From Solwaraspora sp. WMMD792 (GTDB lineage Bacteria; Actinomycetota; Actinomycetes; Mycobacteriales; Micromonosporaceae), in the NCBI RefSeq assembly GCF_029626105.1, contig NZ_JARUBH010000009.1:3472001-3536000 (forward strand): a stretch of 64,000 bases of DNA. Reading direction: 5' to 3'. Both the position numbers and the translations under genes were made by a program. How positions within the stretch are numbered: position 1 is the stretch's first letter; each line of letters opens with the position of its first letter. Below are positions 7,076-14,931 of the stretch, piece after piece. The notes below the pieces were generated by a model, which searched no databases, had not been told where the DNA came from, and worked only from the letters and a program-made list of their open reading frames with translations.

Positions 7076-8013
7076 CGCCGGCTCCCGTTGCTGGCCGGCA
7101 GCTTGCCCCGCTGCGGCGTGTTGAGCAGCGGATGGGTCCAGTCCGCGTTGGGCTGCTCGGGCCGGCCGTGCTCGCCGTCGAACACCCAGCCGAGCATGCT
7201 GAACCCGGCGTCGAACGTGGTGATCTGCGTCTTGTCCGGGTGCAGCCGCAGGTTGAGCGCGGCCAGCTCGGCGCCGATCTGCCGGGCGCCGCTGATCGCC
7301 GCATCGAGGTCGAGGCAGAACAGCGCCAGGTCGTCGGCGTAGCGCACCAGTCGGCCGTGCCGGCCGTCGACCCGGGCGTCGAATTCACGCAGGTAGAGAT
7401 TGGCCAGGGTCGGGCTGATCGGCGCGCCTTCGGGAATACCCCGGACCCGGGTACGCAGACCGGCGGCGGTCAGCATCGGCGCGGCGAACCAGCCGCGTAC
7501 GATCCGGCTGACCGCCGGGTCGGCGAGACTGCCGCTGACCATCTCGTGCAGGAGCTGGTGGTCGACGCTGGCGAAGAAATCCGCGATGTCCGCGCGGACC
7601 ACATAGCGCAACCCCTTGTCCCGGTACGCGAGAGCCATCGTCAACGCGTCCACCCAGGAACGACCCCGCTGGTACGCGAAACTGACCTCGGCGCGGCGGG
7701 TCTCCCACCGGTCGCCGGCGACGTGCAGGAAAGCGCGCTGGGCGACCCGGTCGGCGACGGTCGGAATGCCCCGGTCGCGGCGCTCGCCACCACGGTTGAC
7801 GGTCATCAGTCGAAGGGGTTGTGGGGTGTATTCGCCGCTGCGCAGCAGCGTGGACAGCGACTCCAGTCGTGGGCCGAGGTGATGGGCGAACTCGGCGACG
7901 GTCACACCGTCCGCTCCGGCGAGTGCGGTGCCGGCGGCGACCCGCGACCACGCGGCCCACAACGTCGGCTGGTCAGACATCCGACTCAACAGCCGGGAAG
8001 GAGAGGTATTCAT
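7072..8013 (-). CDS. CRISPR-associated reverse transcriptase (313 aa)
   Basis: Group-II-intron-like RT motifs appear in order: RGIPTVADRVAQRAF (motif 2, residues 81-95), VVRADIADFFASVDH (motif 3 with catalytic Asp), RGIPEGAPISPTLANLYL (motif 4, 191-208) and YADD (225-228). There is no maturase X or HNH domain and no intron RNA context. The gene is first in an operon with cas1 and two cas2 genes, which identifies it as the RT of a CRISPR adaptation module. In characterised RT-Cas1 systems such enzymes allow spacers to be acquired from RNA. It is divergent from CRISPR array 2; its start is 81 bp from that leader. Confidence 0.93.
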   Translation of the reverse strand: MNTSPSRLLSRMSDQPTLWAAWSRVAAGTALAGADGVTVAEFAHHLGPRLESLSTLLRSGEYTPQPLRLMTVNRGGERRDRGIPTVADRVAQRAFLHVAGDRWETRRAEVSFAYQRGRSWVDALTMALAYRDKGLRYVVRADIADFFASVDHQLLHEMVSGSLADPAVSRIVRGWFAAPMLTAAGLRTRVRGIPEGAPISPTLANLYLREFDARVDGRHGRLVRYADDLALFCLDLDAAISGARQIGAELAALNLRLHPDKTQITTFDAGFSMLGWVFDGEHGRPEQPNADWTHPLLNTPQRGKLPASNGSRR

Positions 8014-8093
8014 GCCGAGATCGGACGGACGAACTCCGATAGAATCGGTGGCATCGACGTCACCGCCGAGATCAACAGGAGCTTATGTCCGGA

Positions 8094-8286
8094 AATGCCC
8101 ATTGCGACAACCCCCGACACGCCCGGGATCCCGGGTAGGTTGGCGGAAAGATCCCAAAGTGAACCTGAGCTGCAAAAACATGCCCCATGGAGATCACTTG
8201 AGGCTCCCCCAAGATCATGATCAACAAGAGGTTGCCCCCGGAGCACCATGTTTGCCCAGCTCAGACCGCCCGACATTTCGGACACG
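8094..8286 (+). promoter_or_regulatory. CRISPR leader 2
   Basis: A 193-bp leader with the same conserved blocks and the same length as leaders 1 and 3. It ends ACATTTCGGACACG against the first repeat. The divergent RT-cas operon starts 81 bp to its left, so the intervening segment should carry the adaptation promoter. Confidence 0.85.
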
Positions 8287-8608
8287 GTCCCCGGACACAC
8301 GAAAACCGCACCGGATTGAAACCTGAACCCCGCGGGGCAGGTTGATCTTCTTGATCGTCCCCGGACACACGAAAACCGCACCGGATTGAAACTCATGTCC
8401 ATGGTGGGGTCTGCCCGGGGGGGCTCAGTCCCCGGACACACGAAAACCGCACCGGATTGAAACTGGGGGAGCTCCCTCTCGAGCAGGTGCCGTTCCGCTA
8501 GTCCCCGGACACACGAAAACCGCACCGGATTGAAACGGGTTGGGAGGAGGCCCTTCAGCCTTCTTCCCTCCAGTCCCCGGACACACGAAAAACGCGCCCG
8601 TATTTGGG
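8287..8608 (+). CRISPR. CRISPR array 2: four intact repeats plus a degenerate end repeat
   Basis: Repeats start at 8287, 8357, 8428 and 8501 (GTCCCCGGACACACG...CACCGGATTGAAAC). A fifth at 8573-8608 keeps the first ~19 bases but is degenerate in its 3' half, marking the leader-distal end. Spacers are 34, 35, 37 and 36 bp. The repeat differs from array 1 by one base (position 4, C for T). Confidence 0.96.
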
Positions 8609-8650
8609 CAGGCAAGAATGCCCGTCGGGGTGTCCGCGAGTGGCGTACCA

Positions 8651-8729
8651 CGACGGTGCAGCATTGATCCCCGATGCACCGTCGCGCGTGATCCCGTCAG
8701 GGGAGAAAATCCCGTGGCGGGATCACGCG
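8651..8729. terminator. Two consecutive hairpins between array 2 and the E1 gene
   Basis: Hairpin 1 is CGACGGTGCA (8651-8660) paired with TGCACCGTCG (8675-8684). Hairpin 2 is CGCGTGATCCCG (8685-8696) paired with CGGGATCACGCG (8718-8729). They lie where rightward CRISPR transcription meets the leftward E1 operon, so they may end both. Confidence 0.5.
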
Positions 8730-8774
8730 AAATCGCATCAGGTCTACCGAGAGCCGGCGTCAGCTGGGCTGGGA

Positions 8775-9872
8775 TCAGGTGTCGTGGTGGCGGGACTCGT
8801 TGCGTGGGCCTGGCTCGCCGGGTGACGAATATCGGGATGGCTGGGTGTTCGGGCTCGGTGATGCTCCGGCAGCGTCGTGCGCCGCTGGAGGCGCGGTCGT
8901 CCGGGCCACGGACGGTGGGCCGGCGGCGTCGCTGAGCCCGCGTGGCGAGTCCGGCCCGCAGGCCAGGCACTCCGGGTCGCGGTCGGCGTCCAGCACCGTC
9001 GTTTCGTTCGCCGTCGCGTCCATCAGCAGATACCGCACCGGTGGCCGCCACGGTGAGACATAGTTCAGCAGCTCGCCGACGGCGTACCCGGCGATGATCT
9101 GGTTGAGGAAAACCACGCTGGGCGTCGGCTCGGCCGGATCGTCGACCCGGTAGCCGGCCGCCCGGCGAGCAGCTGCCAACCCCGGGTCAAGCTCGGCGTC
9201 CACCAGCCGCGGGTCGTAGCCGGACAGGCAGAGCAGGCACGGGCCACCGGGGCGGACCACCGCCAGATGCCCGCCGGCTTCCAGCCGTACCCGGGAATTG
9301 GCTTCTTGGTTGTGGTCGTCGGGCGGCTCCGGCCGGGGTGCCGGTCCCAGCTCGACCCCGACGTCGAGATAGCAGCGGGCGTACTGCACGGCCAGCCGGT
9401 TCAACGCCCAGCGTGGCGCGTGCCCGTCGACCGCGCCGAGGATCACCTCGGCCGGGCGCACCTGCTGCCAGACGACCGGGTCGAGGATGCTGCCGGCGAT
9501 GCCGCGTACCCGTACCTGCGGGTTGATGGTCCGGACCGTGCGGGACGCGACAGTGACCTTGGTCGCCGCCCGCGCCACGTCGGCCGGCTTGGCGCCGACC
9601 AGACGGTTCAGGTTGGTGGCGGTGACCGTGTCCGGGTCGACCAGCAGCAGCCCACCCACGCCCAGGTGGGCCAGTGACTGGACGACCTGGCTGCCGACGC
9701 CGCCGAGGCCGACCACGGCGACGGTCAGCTCGGCGAGCCGACGCTGCGTGTGCGGACCGAACGCCCGGACCTGCCGGTCGTAGCGGTCCGCCGGGGTCGG
9801 CCCGTTGGAATCGGCCTGCGGGTCCGGCCCACGGGCCGGTGTGGTCAGGGTCGGCGTGGTCAGAATCGGCAC
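8775..9872 (-). CDS. E1-like ThiF-family adenylyltransferase (365 aa)
   Basis: The GTG start at 9872 overlaps the end of the JAB gene by 13 bp. The ThiF/MoeB/E1 fold is clear: YDRQVRAFG, the nucleotide loop VAVVGLGGVGSQ (residues 51-62), LLLVDPDTVTATNLNR with the conserved Asp, Asn and Arg, then K105 and D149. Two CxxC pairs (PCLLC and ECLAC) likely bind structural zinc as in ThiF and MoeB. Such enzymes adenylate the C-terminus of a ubiquitin-like protein. The operon with a Ubl-E2 fusion and a JAB peptidase makes it the E1 of a bacterial Ub-like conjugation system. The last ~60 residues are Pro/Ser-rich and probably flexible. Confidence 0.9.
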   Translation of the reverse strand: MPILTTPTLTTPARGPDPQADSNGPTPADRYDRQVRAFGPHTQRRLAELTVAVVGLGGVGSQVVQSLAHLGVGGLLLVDPDTVTATNLNRLVGAKPADVARAATKVTVASRTVRTINPQVRVRGIAGSILDPVVWQQVRPAEVILGAVDGHAPRWALNRLAVQYARCYLDVGVELGPAPRPEPPDDHNQEANSRVRLEAGGHLAVVRPGGPCLLCLSGYDPRLVDAELDPGLAAARRAAGYRVDDPAEPTPSVVFLNQIIAGYAVGELLNYVSPWRPPVRYLLMDATANETTVLDADRDPECLACGPDSPRGLSDAAGPPSVARTTAPPAAHDAAGASPSPNTQPSRYSSPGEPGPRNESRHHDT

Positions 9873-10393
9873 AGTTTCACCTCGGTCAGGTCGTCGTCGC
9901 CGAGCAGCACCAACCGGTCGAGCATCCGCAGCGTCCCGTCGTCCGGGTCGGTGTACGCGCCGGCCACCGACGCCTGCCCGAGCACCAGCGACGCCACCCC
10001 GACCGGCGGCGCGGCCGGCATCCGGTCGAGGAACTCGGTGTGCGTCTGGCGCATGTTCTCCACGTCGAGGCCGGAGAATCTGACCGTGTCGTCGGCGAAC
10101 GGGTGGCTGTGCACGTCGACCAGGGACAGACCGGTCTCGAAGCAGGCGATCAGCACCTCCCGGGTCAGCCAGGCGGCGACTTCGATCCGTACGCCGTTCT
10201 GCACCGACAGCGCGTCGTCCGGGATCGGGATGGCCCGGGTGACCAGCAGGTCGGTGACGGCCCCGGTGCCCCACGGGTCGGTCCACCGGCCGGCGCGGGC
10301 CAGCAGGTAGGCGCCGCGTTCGTCGTCGCTGTCGCGCAGATGCCGCCGTACGGTGTCCCAGGTGTCGTGGCTGATCCGCAGCACGCAGGTCAT
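9860..10393 (-). CDS. JAB/JAMM metallopeptidase of a ubiquitin-like system (177 aa)
   Basis: A JAMM zinc-peptidase signature is present: E25 (DDERGAYLLA), H95 and H97 (VDVHSHPF), S107 and D110 (FSGLD). The spacing from HxH to SxxD is slightly longer than the classical motif. The ATG at 10393 shares a base with the E2 stop, and the 3' end overlaps the E1 start, so the three genes are coupled. JAB enzymes cut after ubiquitin-like domains to mature precursors or remove conjugates. In this operon the natural substrate would be the Ubl of the preceding Ubl-E2 protein or its conjugates; that is inference. Confidence 0.88.
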   Translation of the reverse strand: MTCVLRISHDTWDTVRRHLRDSDDERGAYLLARAGRWTDPWGTGAVTDLLVTRAIPIPDDALSVQNGVRIEVAAWLTREVLIACFETGLSLVDVHSHPFADDTVRFSGLDVENMRQTHTEFLDRMPAAPPVGVASLVLGQASVAGAYTDPDDGTLRMLDRLVLLGDDDLTEVKLCRF

Positions 10394-11010
10394 CAGTCGA
10401 CCGTGCCGAGGTAGGTGCGGATCGCCTCGACGTAGCTGACCAGCGAGTCGAAGCGCGGATCCCAGTTGCGTTCGGGGTCTTCCAGGCAGTACCAGCGGTA
10501 GCCCAGCTCGGCGTAACGGTTCTTGTAGGCCGAGAAGTAGTGGGCGGGTTGCACGAGCGTGCGGCCGTCGCGGCGGCGCAGGTGGTCGCCGAGGAAGAAG
10601 CCGTCCGGGGCGGTCTCCGGGTAGGTGGCCGGCGGCACGATCAGCACGGTGGTGCGGTCCGGCTCCCAGTGTGGCGGCAGCCGGAACTCGGGGATGTGCA
10701 GCCAGGACTCGTCGTCGGCGACGGTCAGCCCCGGGTACGCGTACGCGAGCTGGGCGGCTTCGTGGCGGATGCGCAGCCGCCTCGGGTCGAGCGTGTTCAT
10801 CGCCTTGGAGTGCCGGGCGTGGTGGGTGAACTGCTGCTGATCGGCGACGCGGATCCGCTGGTCGTCGGGGACGATGACGTTGCGGTCGTCGTCCTGGCGG
10901 ACCAGGACCCGCTCCTGCGGCAGGCCGGCCGCCCGCTTGATGTCGCGGCCGGACAGCATGTCGTCGATCACCGGTACGTCGACCCCGTTGATCCTGATCG
11001 TCTTGCCCAT
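10393..11010 (-). CDS. Ubiquitin-like domain fused to an E2-like domain (205 aa)
   Basis: Residues 1-67 look like a beta-grasp ubiquitin-like domain of the multi-ubiquitin type (KTIRINGVDVPVIDDML, then RDIKRAAGLPQERVLVRQ). Residues ~75-205 resemble the prokaryotic E2 family E domain: LIVPPATYPETAPDGFFLG, an RWYCLEDPERNW block, then a C-terminal helix (LVSYVEAIRTYLG). Cys175 is the only cysteine and is the candidate thioester site. No di-glycine end follows the Ubl, so it cannot be conjugated through a free C-terminus unless cleaved. It is first in the operon with JAB and E1. Such cassettes are known from comparative genomics and have been tied to antiviral conjugation. Confidence 0.8.
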   Translation of the reverse strand: MGKTIRINGVDVPVIDDMLSGRDIKRAAGLPQERVLVRQDDDRNVIVPDDQRIRVADQQQFTHHARHSKAMNTLDPRRLRIRHEAAQLAYAYPGLTVADDESWLHIPEFRLPPHWEPDRTTVLIVPPATYPETAPDGFFLGDHLRRRDGRTLVQPAHYFSAYKNRYAELGYRWYCLEDPERNWDPRFDSLVSYVEAIRTYLGTVD

Positions 11011-11333
11011 GTCGTCCTCCGGTTGCCGGGGTTGCTCCTACCTGGAGCAGATGGACGAAGTGGCAGCGCAGTCCACCAGGTGGACGTGTGTGGACGGTCA
11101 CCGGCCTCGGATCGGCCTCCAGTTGCTACCATCGAGTAACCACACGTATGGTATTCACATGAACACCAGGAGTTAGTCTCACTGGTTGCCTCGCTCCCCG
11201 TCCACGGTCCTTGGGCCGGCGCCCTGGGCGGTCGCTCCCCACCACATCACGACACCGGTGTCGTCCGGCGGGCACCCAGCCCGCCCGCTCATCCACCCCG
11301 CTGTTCTCCTGCGTCGCAACGGGAGGCACCTCG
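11011..11333. other. Divergent intergenic region with palindromes
   Basis: 323 bp separate the Ubl-E2 start from the rightward unknown gene. It contains GTCCACC-A-GGTGGAC (11071-11085), a perfect 7-bp inverted repeat around one base, and ACCACACGTATGGT (about 11140-11153). A six-codon frame with a start follows (ATG at 11160). These are candidate operator sites for the conjugation operon. No gene is supported here. Confidence 0.45.
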
Positions 11334-11406
11334 ATGGACACTGCACTGCGTTCACCGGAACCCGCAAGACACGTACACCTTCTTCTTCCTCGCCGTCGTC
11401 CGCGCC

Positions 11407-12495
11407 ATGACCCACCACCTGGGGATGGTCATCGCCCGCACCGTGCACGGCACCAGCCACTGCGTCGACAGCCCGCGCGCCGCCAACCGGTGGCTGCACC
11501 TGTGCGCCAACTGCGCCGACGTACGCGACGAGCACATCCGCCGCCAGTTCGACCGGCTCCGGCGCAACGCCACCGACCACGGCACCGCCAGCGGCAACGC
11601 CGGCAGCGGCTCCGGCGGCACCAGCGTCGGCGGCCCGACCCGGATCGAGGAGATCAACCAGGTGGTGTCCTTCCTATACGGGCCACAGGCGTCGACGGTC
11701 GACCCGGACGCTGCCGGTGCGGACCTGCTCCGCTACGCGCACCACCCGGATCGGGCCAACGCTGACATCGCTCCGTGGCTACGCGCCGTCTACTGGCAGT
11801 TCGTGCACCAGGACCAGCGCCAGGCCATCGCCGAACTGCGCCGCCGGTCGGCGACGGCGCGCGGCATGCACGCCCGCCCCGAACGCGACCTCACCACTGC
11901 CCGCTGGGCGGCGCCGCTGGCCGCCGACCCGGTCGGCCTCGACCTGCTGATCAGCTTCGTGATCGGGCTGCGCGACCAGGTCGCCGACCCGTGGCGGATC
12001 CCGCACGCGGCGGCCAAGCACGGACTCACCGACCAGCAGGTACGCCTGCGTCTGACGGCGGCCGTCGACCTGCTCCGGCGGATCAACCCGGCCTTCTACG
12101 AAGCGAACGTCGCCGCCGCGCTGCACCGCCGCGCTGACCGACTCGACCCGTGCGACGACCTGCCAGGTGCCCGGCCGATCCGCGGCACCGCCCCGGGCGA
12201 CCCGGCCGAGCGGTACGCCGACCCCGGCGACACTCCCCAACGGCGTCGTCGCCGCCAGGTGCTGCTGCGGCTGCTGGCCAACCCGGCCGTACGCCGCAGC
12301 GGGCTGCCGAAGCTGCTCGCCGAGATGTGCGATGTCGCGCTCGAACGATCCGCCGTCGATCTGGAAAAGTCCTGCGCACGACGACTGCGGCTGCCGGCCG
12401 GCATCGCCCGTCGGCGACTGGAAATCCTCGCGGTCCTCGTCGCCGGTGCCGGTGTCGAGTGGCTGGACGATCTCCTATCGGAACCACCCGGATAG
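11407..12495 (+). CDS. Unknown protein, likely frameshifted near its start (362 aa)
   Basis: The frame starting at ATG 11407 has no ribosome site and continues a sensible sequence upstream (QDTYTFFFLAVVRAM). A good ribosome site (GGGAGG, 11321-11326) with ATG at 11334 opens another frame (MDTALRSPEP). Joining the two with a one-base shift near 11363 gives a natural protein of about 386 residues. The body is helical, with a Gly/Ser linker around residue 65, a Cys pair (LHLCANCADV) and an HTH-like stretch (HGLTDQQVRLRLTAAVDLL). No family is recognised. It is divergent from the Ubl-E2/JAB/E1 operon and may regulate or assist it. The shift could be a real mutation or a sequence error. Confidence 0.6.
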   Translation: MTHHLGMVIARTVHGTSHCVDSPRAANRWLHLCANCADVRDEHIRRQFDRLRRNATDHGTASGNAGSGSGGTSVGGPTRIEEINQVVSFLYGPQASTVDPDAAGADLLRYAHHPDRANADIAPWLRAVYWQFVHQDQRQAIAELRRRSATARGMHARPERDLTTARWAAPLAADPVGLDLLISFVIGLRDQVADPWRIPHAAAKHGLTDQQVRLRLTAAVDLLRRINPAFYEANVAAALHRRADRLDPCDDLPGARPIRGTAPGDPAERYADPGDTPQRRRRRQVLLRLLANPAVRRSGLPKLLAEMCDVALERSAVDLEKSCARRLRLPAGIARRRLEILAVLVAGAGVEWLDDLLSEPPG

Positions 12496-12506
12496 TCCGG
12501 GTATCC

Positions 12507-12555
12507 GGGGAGTGGGTGGGGCGGCGGAAACCCACCGCCGCCCCACCTACTCCCC
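12507..12555 (+). terminator. Long hairpin after the unknown gene
   Basis: A 21-bp stem (arm beginning GGGGAGTGGGTGGGG) with one G-T type mismatch and a 7-nt loop (AAACCCA) starts 12 bp after the stop at 12495. It is a strong intrinsic-terminator-like structure just before the IS element. Confidence 0.75.
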
Positions 12556-12563
12556 TATTCCAT

Positions 12564-13487
12564 CACTGAGCCTTTTTCATCCTGTGTAGCGGTTGGCTTC
12601 GACGTGCTGCAGAACGAGGATGGCCTGCACGATGGGGGTCGCTCGTCGTGGACAACAGCGCAGCTTGTTCAGGATCTTCCAGGTCTTGACGGTGGCGATC
12701 GCGCGTTCGCCGCGAGCGCGGATTTTCGCGTGGGCACGGTTCACGGCCTTCTGCCGGCGTGACAGCTTCGGGCGGAAGCGGCGTCGCTTGAACGGTGTGC
12801 GCACGCTGCCGTGGGCTCCTTGGTAGCCCTTATCGGCGAAGGTCATCACGTCTTCCCTGGTCAGTGCGTCGATGATGCCGTGGGTTCGGGCTGCGGTCAG
12901 GTCGTGGACCGAACCGGGCAGCGCCCGTGAAGCCCATACGAGCCGGCCAGCGGCATCGGCGATGACCTGCACGTTCACCCCGTGTTGCTTGTGTTTCCCG
13001 GAGTAGTACGGTCGTTGGTCGGCGACCCGGTCGATCGGAATCAGGGCGCCGTCCAGGATTGCGTACGCCAGCAGCCGGATGCGTCGCATCGCGGTGTCCA
13101 GGTCGTCGGCTGCCGAACTGAGCAGGGCTATCGCCTCCTGCACGTACCGCCAGGCGGTGGCGACACCGATCTTGAAGCCGGCGGCGAGGCGGGTGTAGGT
13201 GTCGCCGTTTCGCAGATGAGCCAGAACGAGCAGCGCCTGCCGGGCGGGGTCGAGTCGCCGCCACCGGGAGCGGCGCTGCTTGCGGTGGCCGCGGATACGT
13301 TCGGCGAGGTGGTTCAGGGTGCGGCTGGACAACGGAATCGTGGCGGGGTAGGACAGCACGGCGAGGCTCCCGGTTGGGGCTTCGAGTCTTGGTCGACAGC
13401 TGTCCTACCTGGAGCCTCGCACCCATCGATCACCGGGCCTGCCACACCCCTCCTGAGCTGCAACATCAGCTTGGAAAAGGCTCACTG
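12564..13487 (-). mobile_element. IS5-type insertion sequence, ~0.92 kb
   Basis: Imperfect terminal inverted repeats CACTGAGCCTTTTTCA (12564-12579) and the complement of CAGTGAGCCTTTTCCA (13472-13487) flank a single transposase gene on the minus strand. The transposase stop codon lies inside the left repeat. No clear target-site duplication is visible. It inserted between the unknown gene's terminator and CRISPR leader 3. Confidence 0.8.
12577..13359 (-). CDS. IS5-family DDE transposase (260 aa)
   Basis: A single complete frame contains an N-terminal helix-turn-helix region (ARQALLVLAHLRNGDTYTRL, then AAGFKIGVATAWRYVQEA) and a DDE_Tnp_4-like RNase H core. The acidic residues sit in ILDGALIPIDRV, in LPGSVHDLTAAR and in the C-terminal part with RRQKAVNRAHAKIRARGERA. 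The length is normal and uninterrupted, so the enzyme may be active. It moves its own element by cut-and-paste. Confidence 0.9.
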   Translation of the reverse strand: MLSYPATIPLSSRTLNHLAERIRGHRKQRRSRWRRLDPARQALLVLAHLRNGDTYTRLAAGFKIGVATAWRYVQEAIALLSSAADDLDTAMRRIRLLAYAILDGALIPIDRVADQRPYYSGKHKQHGVNVQVIADAAGRLVWASRALPGSVHDLTAARTHGIIDALTREDVMTFADKGYQGAHGSVRTPFKRRRFRPKLSRRQKAVNRAHAKIRARGERAIATVKTWKILNKLRCCPRRATPIVQAILVLQHVEANRYTG

Positions 13488-13553
13488 TGGACGAGCGAAT
13501 AGACTGGAGCCTGGCAGACCCGCCAGGATCCCCCAGGGAGGTGATTCGTCCGG

Positions 13554-13746
13554 AATGCCCGTTGCGACAACCCCCGACACGCCCGGGATCCGGGGTAGGT
13601 TGGCGGAAAGATCCCAAAGTAGACCTGAGCTGCGAAAACATGCCCGTCAAAGATCGTCTAGCAGCTTCCCAAGATCATGATCAACAGGAGGTTGCCCCCG
13701 AGGGCCCCTGTTTCCGCAGGTCAGACCGCCCGACATTTCGGACACG
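13554..13746 (+). promoter_or_regulatory. CRISPR leader 3
   Basis: A third 193-bp leader with the same blocks as leaders 1 and 2. It begins 66 bp after the IS right end, so the IS did not cut the conserved leader. Confidence 0.85.
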
Positions 13747-13929
13747 GTCCCCGAGCACACGAAAACCGCGCCGGATTGAAACAAGTCGTACCGCGCGCAT
13801 GCTTCGTCGATAGTTGTGAACTCCCCGAGCACACGAAAACCGCACCGGATTGAAACTCGCGCAGCTCGTACACCTCCTTCATAAGATGGTACTGTCCCCG
13901 AGCACACGAAAACCGCACCGGACTGAAAC
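13747..13929 (+). CRISPR. CRISPR array 3: three repeats, two spacers
   Basis: Repeats at 13747-13782, 13821-13856 and 13894-13929 follow GTCCCCGAGCACACG...CCGGATTGAAAC, with single differences: CGCGCC in repeat 1, first base C in repeat 2, GACTGAAAC in repeat 3. Spacers are 38 and 37 bp. GAGC replaces GGAC relative to arrays 1 and 2. The small size and repeat drift suggest an ageing array. Confidence 0.93.
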
Positions 13930-13959
13930 CTGGTCACCAGATGTCAATTGACATGCGCC

Positions 13960-14800
13960 TCTACATGCTGGACACAAGGCGGAGATCGCTTATCTGATTG
14001 TTGCGACGCTGGCCGGCCTTGTCGGTGCCGTATTCGGTTCATGGCTGGGCTGGCAGACGGCAGGGCCGACCACCGACACGGTGGCAGCCCGACAGGCGGT
14101 CGCTGTCGCGTTTCCCGGCGTCGAGGCGGGTGAGCCGACCCGAAACGGTGACCGGCACGGATTTCCGCCGGCTGTCGACGGTGCCTGGAACCTGCTTGTC
14201 GGAGGACGGCTACGTCGCCGGGACCGTCAGGGTCCCGTTGCCGTTCGGTCCGGCGTCAACCTCCGACGGCCGCATGGTCAGCGAGGCGGTCGACCGGCTC
14301 ACGGCTGCCGGTTGGGATGCCAAACGATTCCGCGCCAGAGGCGACTACGACGCTTTCACGGCGACCCGGGACGGTGTCGCCGTGCGCCTGTCCGCGCGGG
14401 ACGCCACGAGCTTCGTGCTCGACGTTGGCCGCGCGCAGCCGTCGTGGGTCTGGCCGCTGGCGGTCACCGGATTCCTCGTCGCCCTGATCACCACGTTGCT
14501 TGCCCTCCGGCAACTCGATGCTCACACCAGAAGACGCGCCCGGGTCCGGGCCGTCACCGTCTCCTTGCTCGGAGCTGCCGCCGTCTTGATCCTGCCCGCT
14601 CTGGCGGTGGGCGGGCTGGCCGCCAACCATGCCGCGATCAGCGGCGGCGACCCGTGGGCGCCGCCGTGGCTCGGCTTCACGATGGTCGGCCTGCCCCATG
14701 GCGTGGCTGGCCGGGCTGCTCACGGTCACCGCGACCCTCATCGCCACCGCACCACCGACGCGAACGCCGGCGACCGGCTGTGAGCGAGGTGCCGCGTACC
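13960..14800 (+). pseudogene. Decayed multi-pass membrane protein gene
   Basis: Meaningful protein is spread over three frames. First comes a membrane helix without an upstream start codon (YLIVATLAGLVGAVFGSWLG, about 13985-14050). A second frame holds DGYVAGTVRVPLPFGP, DRLTAAGWDAKRFRARGDYD and two more helices (VWPLAVTGFLVALITTLLAL and VSLLGAAAVLILPALAVGG). A third frame holds the last helix (MAWLAGLLTVTATLIATA). At least two frameshifts and a missing 5' end are therefore needed to explain it. The 5' end abuts CRISPR array 3, so formation of the array region may have removed the start. The original function is unknown. Confidence 0.65.
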
Positions 14801-14830
14801 CGAGCCAGGAAACCCATGATGCTTCCGTGG

Positions 14831-14872
14831 CTTGATGCCTCAGGTGCATCTTGATGCACCTGAGGCATCAAG
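14831..14872. terminator. Perfect 20-bp inverted repeat, 2-nt loop
   Basis: The arm at 14831-14850 is exactly complementary to 14853-14872, with TT between. It lies between the decayed membrane gene and the leftward MFS gene, so a bidirectional terminator is likely. There is no T-run. Confidence 0.6.
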
Positions 14873-14931
14873 CTCGACCAGTGATCCCGACCCGGTGAGG
14901 TGACACGGCGTCCGCCGGCCAGAGCGCAACG

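Noticed and set aside
12556-13495. Target-site duplication around the IS5-type element
   Set aside because: The bases next to the two inverted repeats (CAT on the left, TGG on the right) do not match, so no duplication can be claimed.
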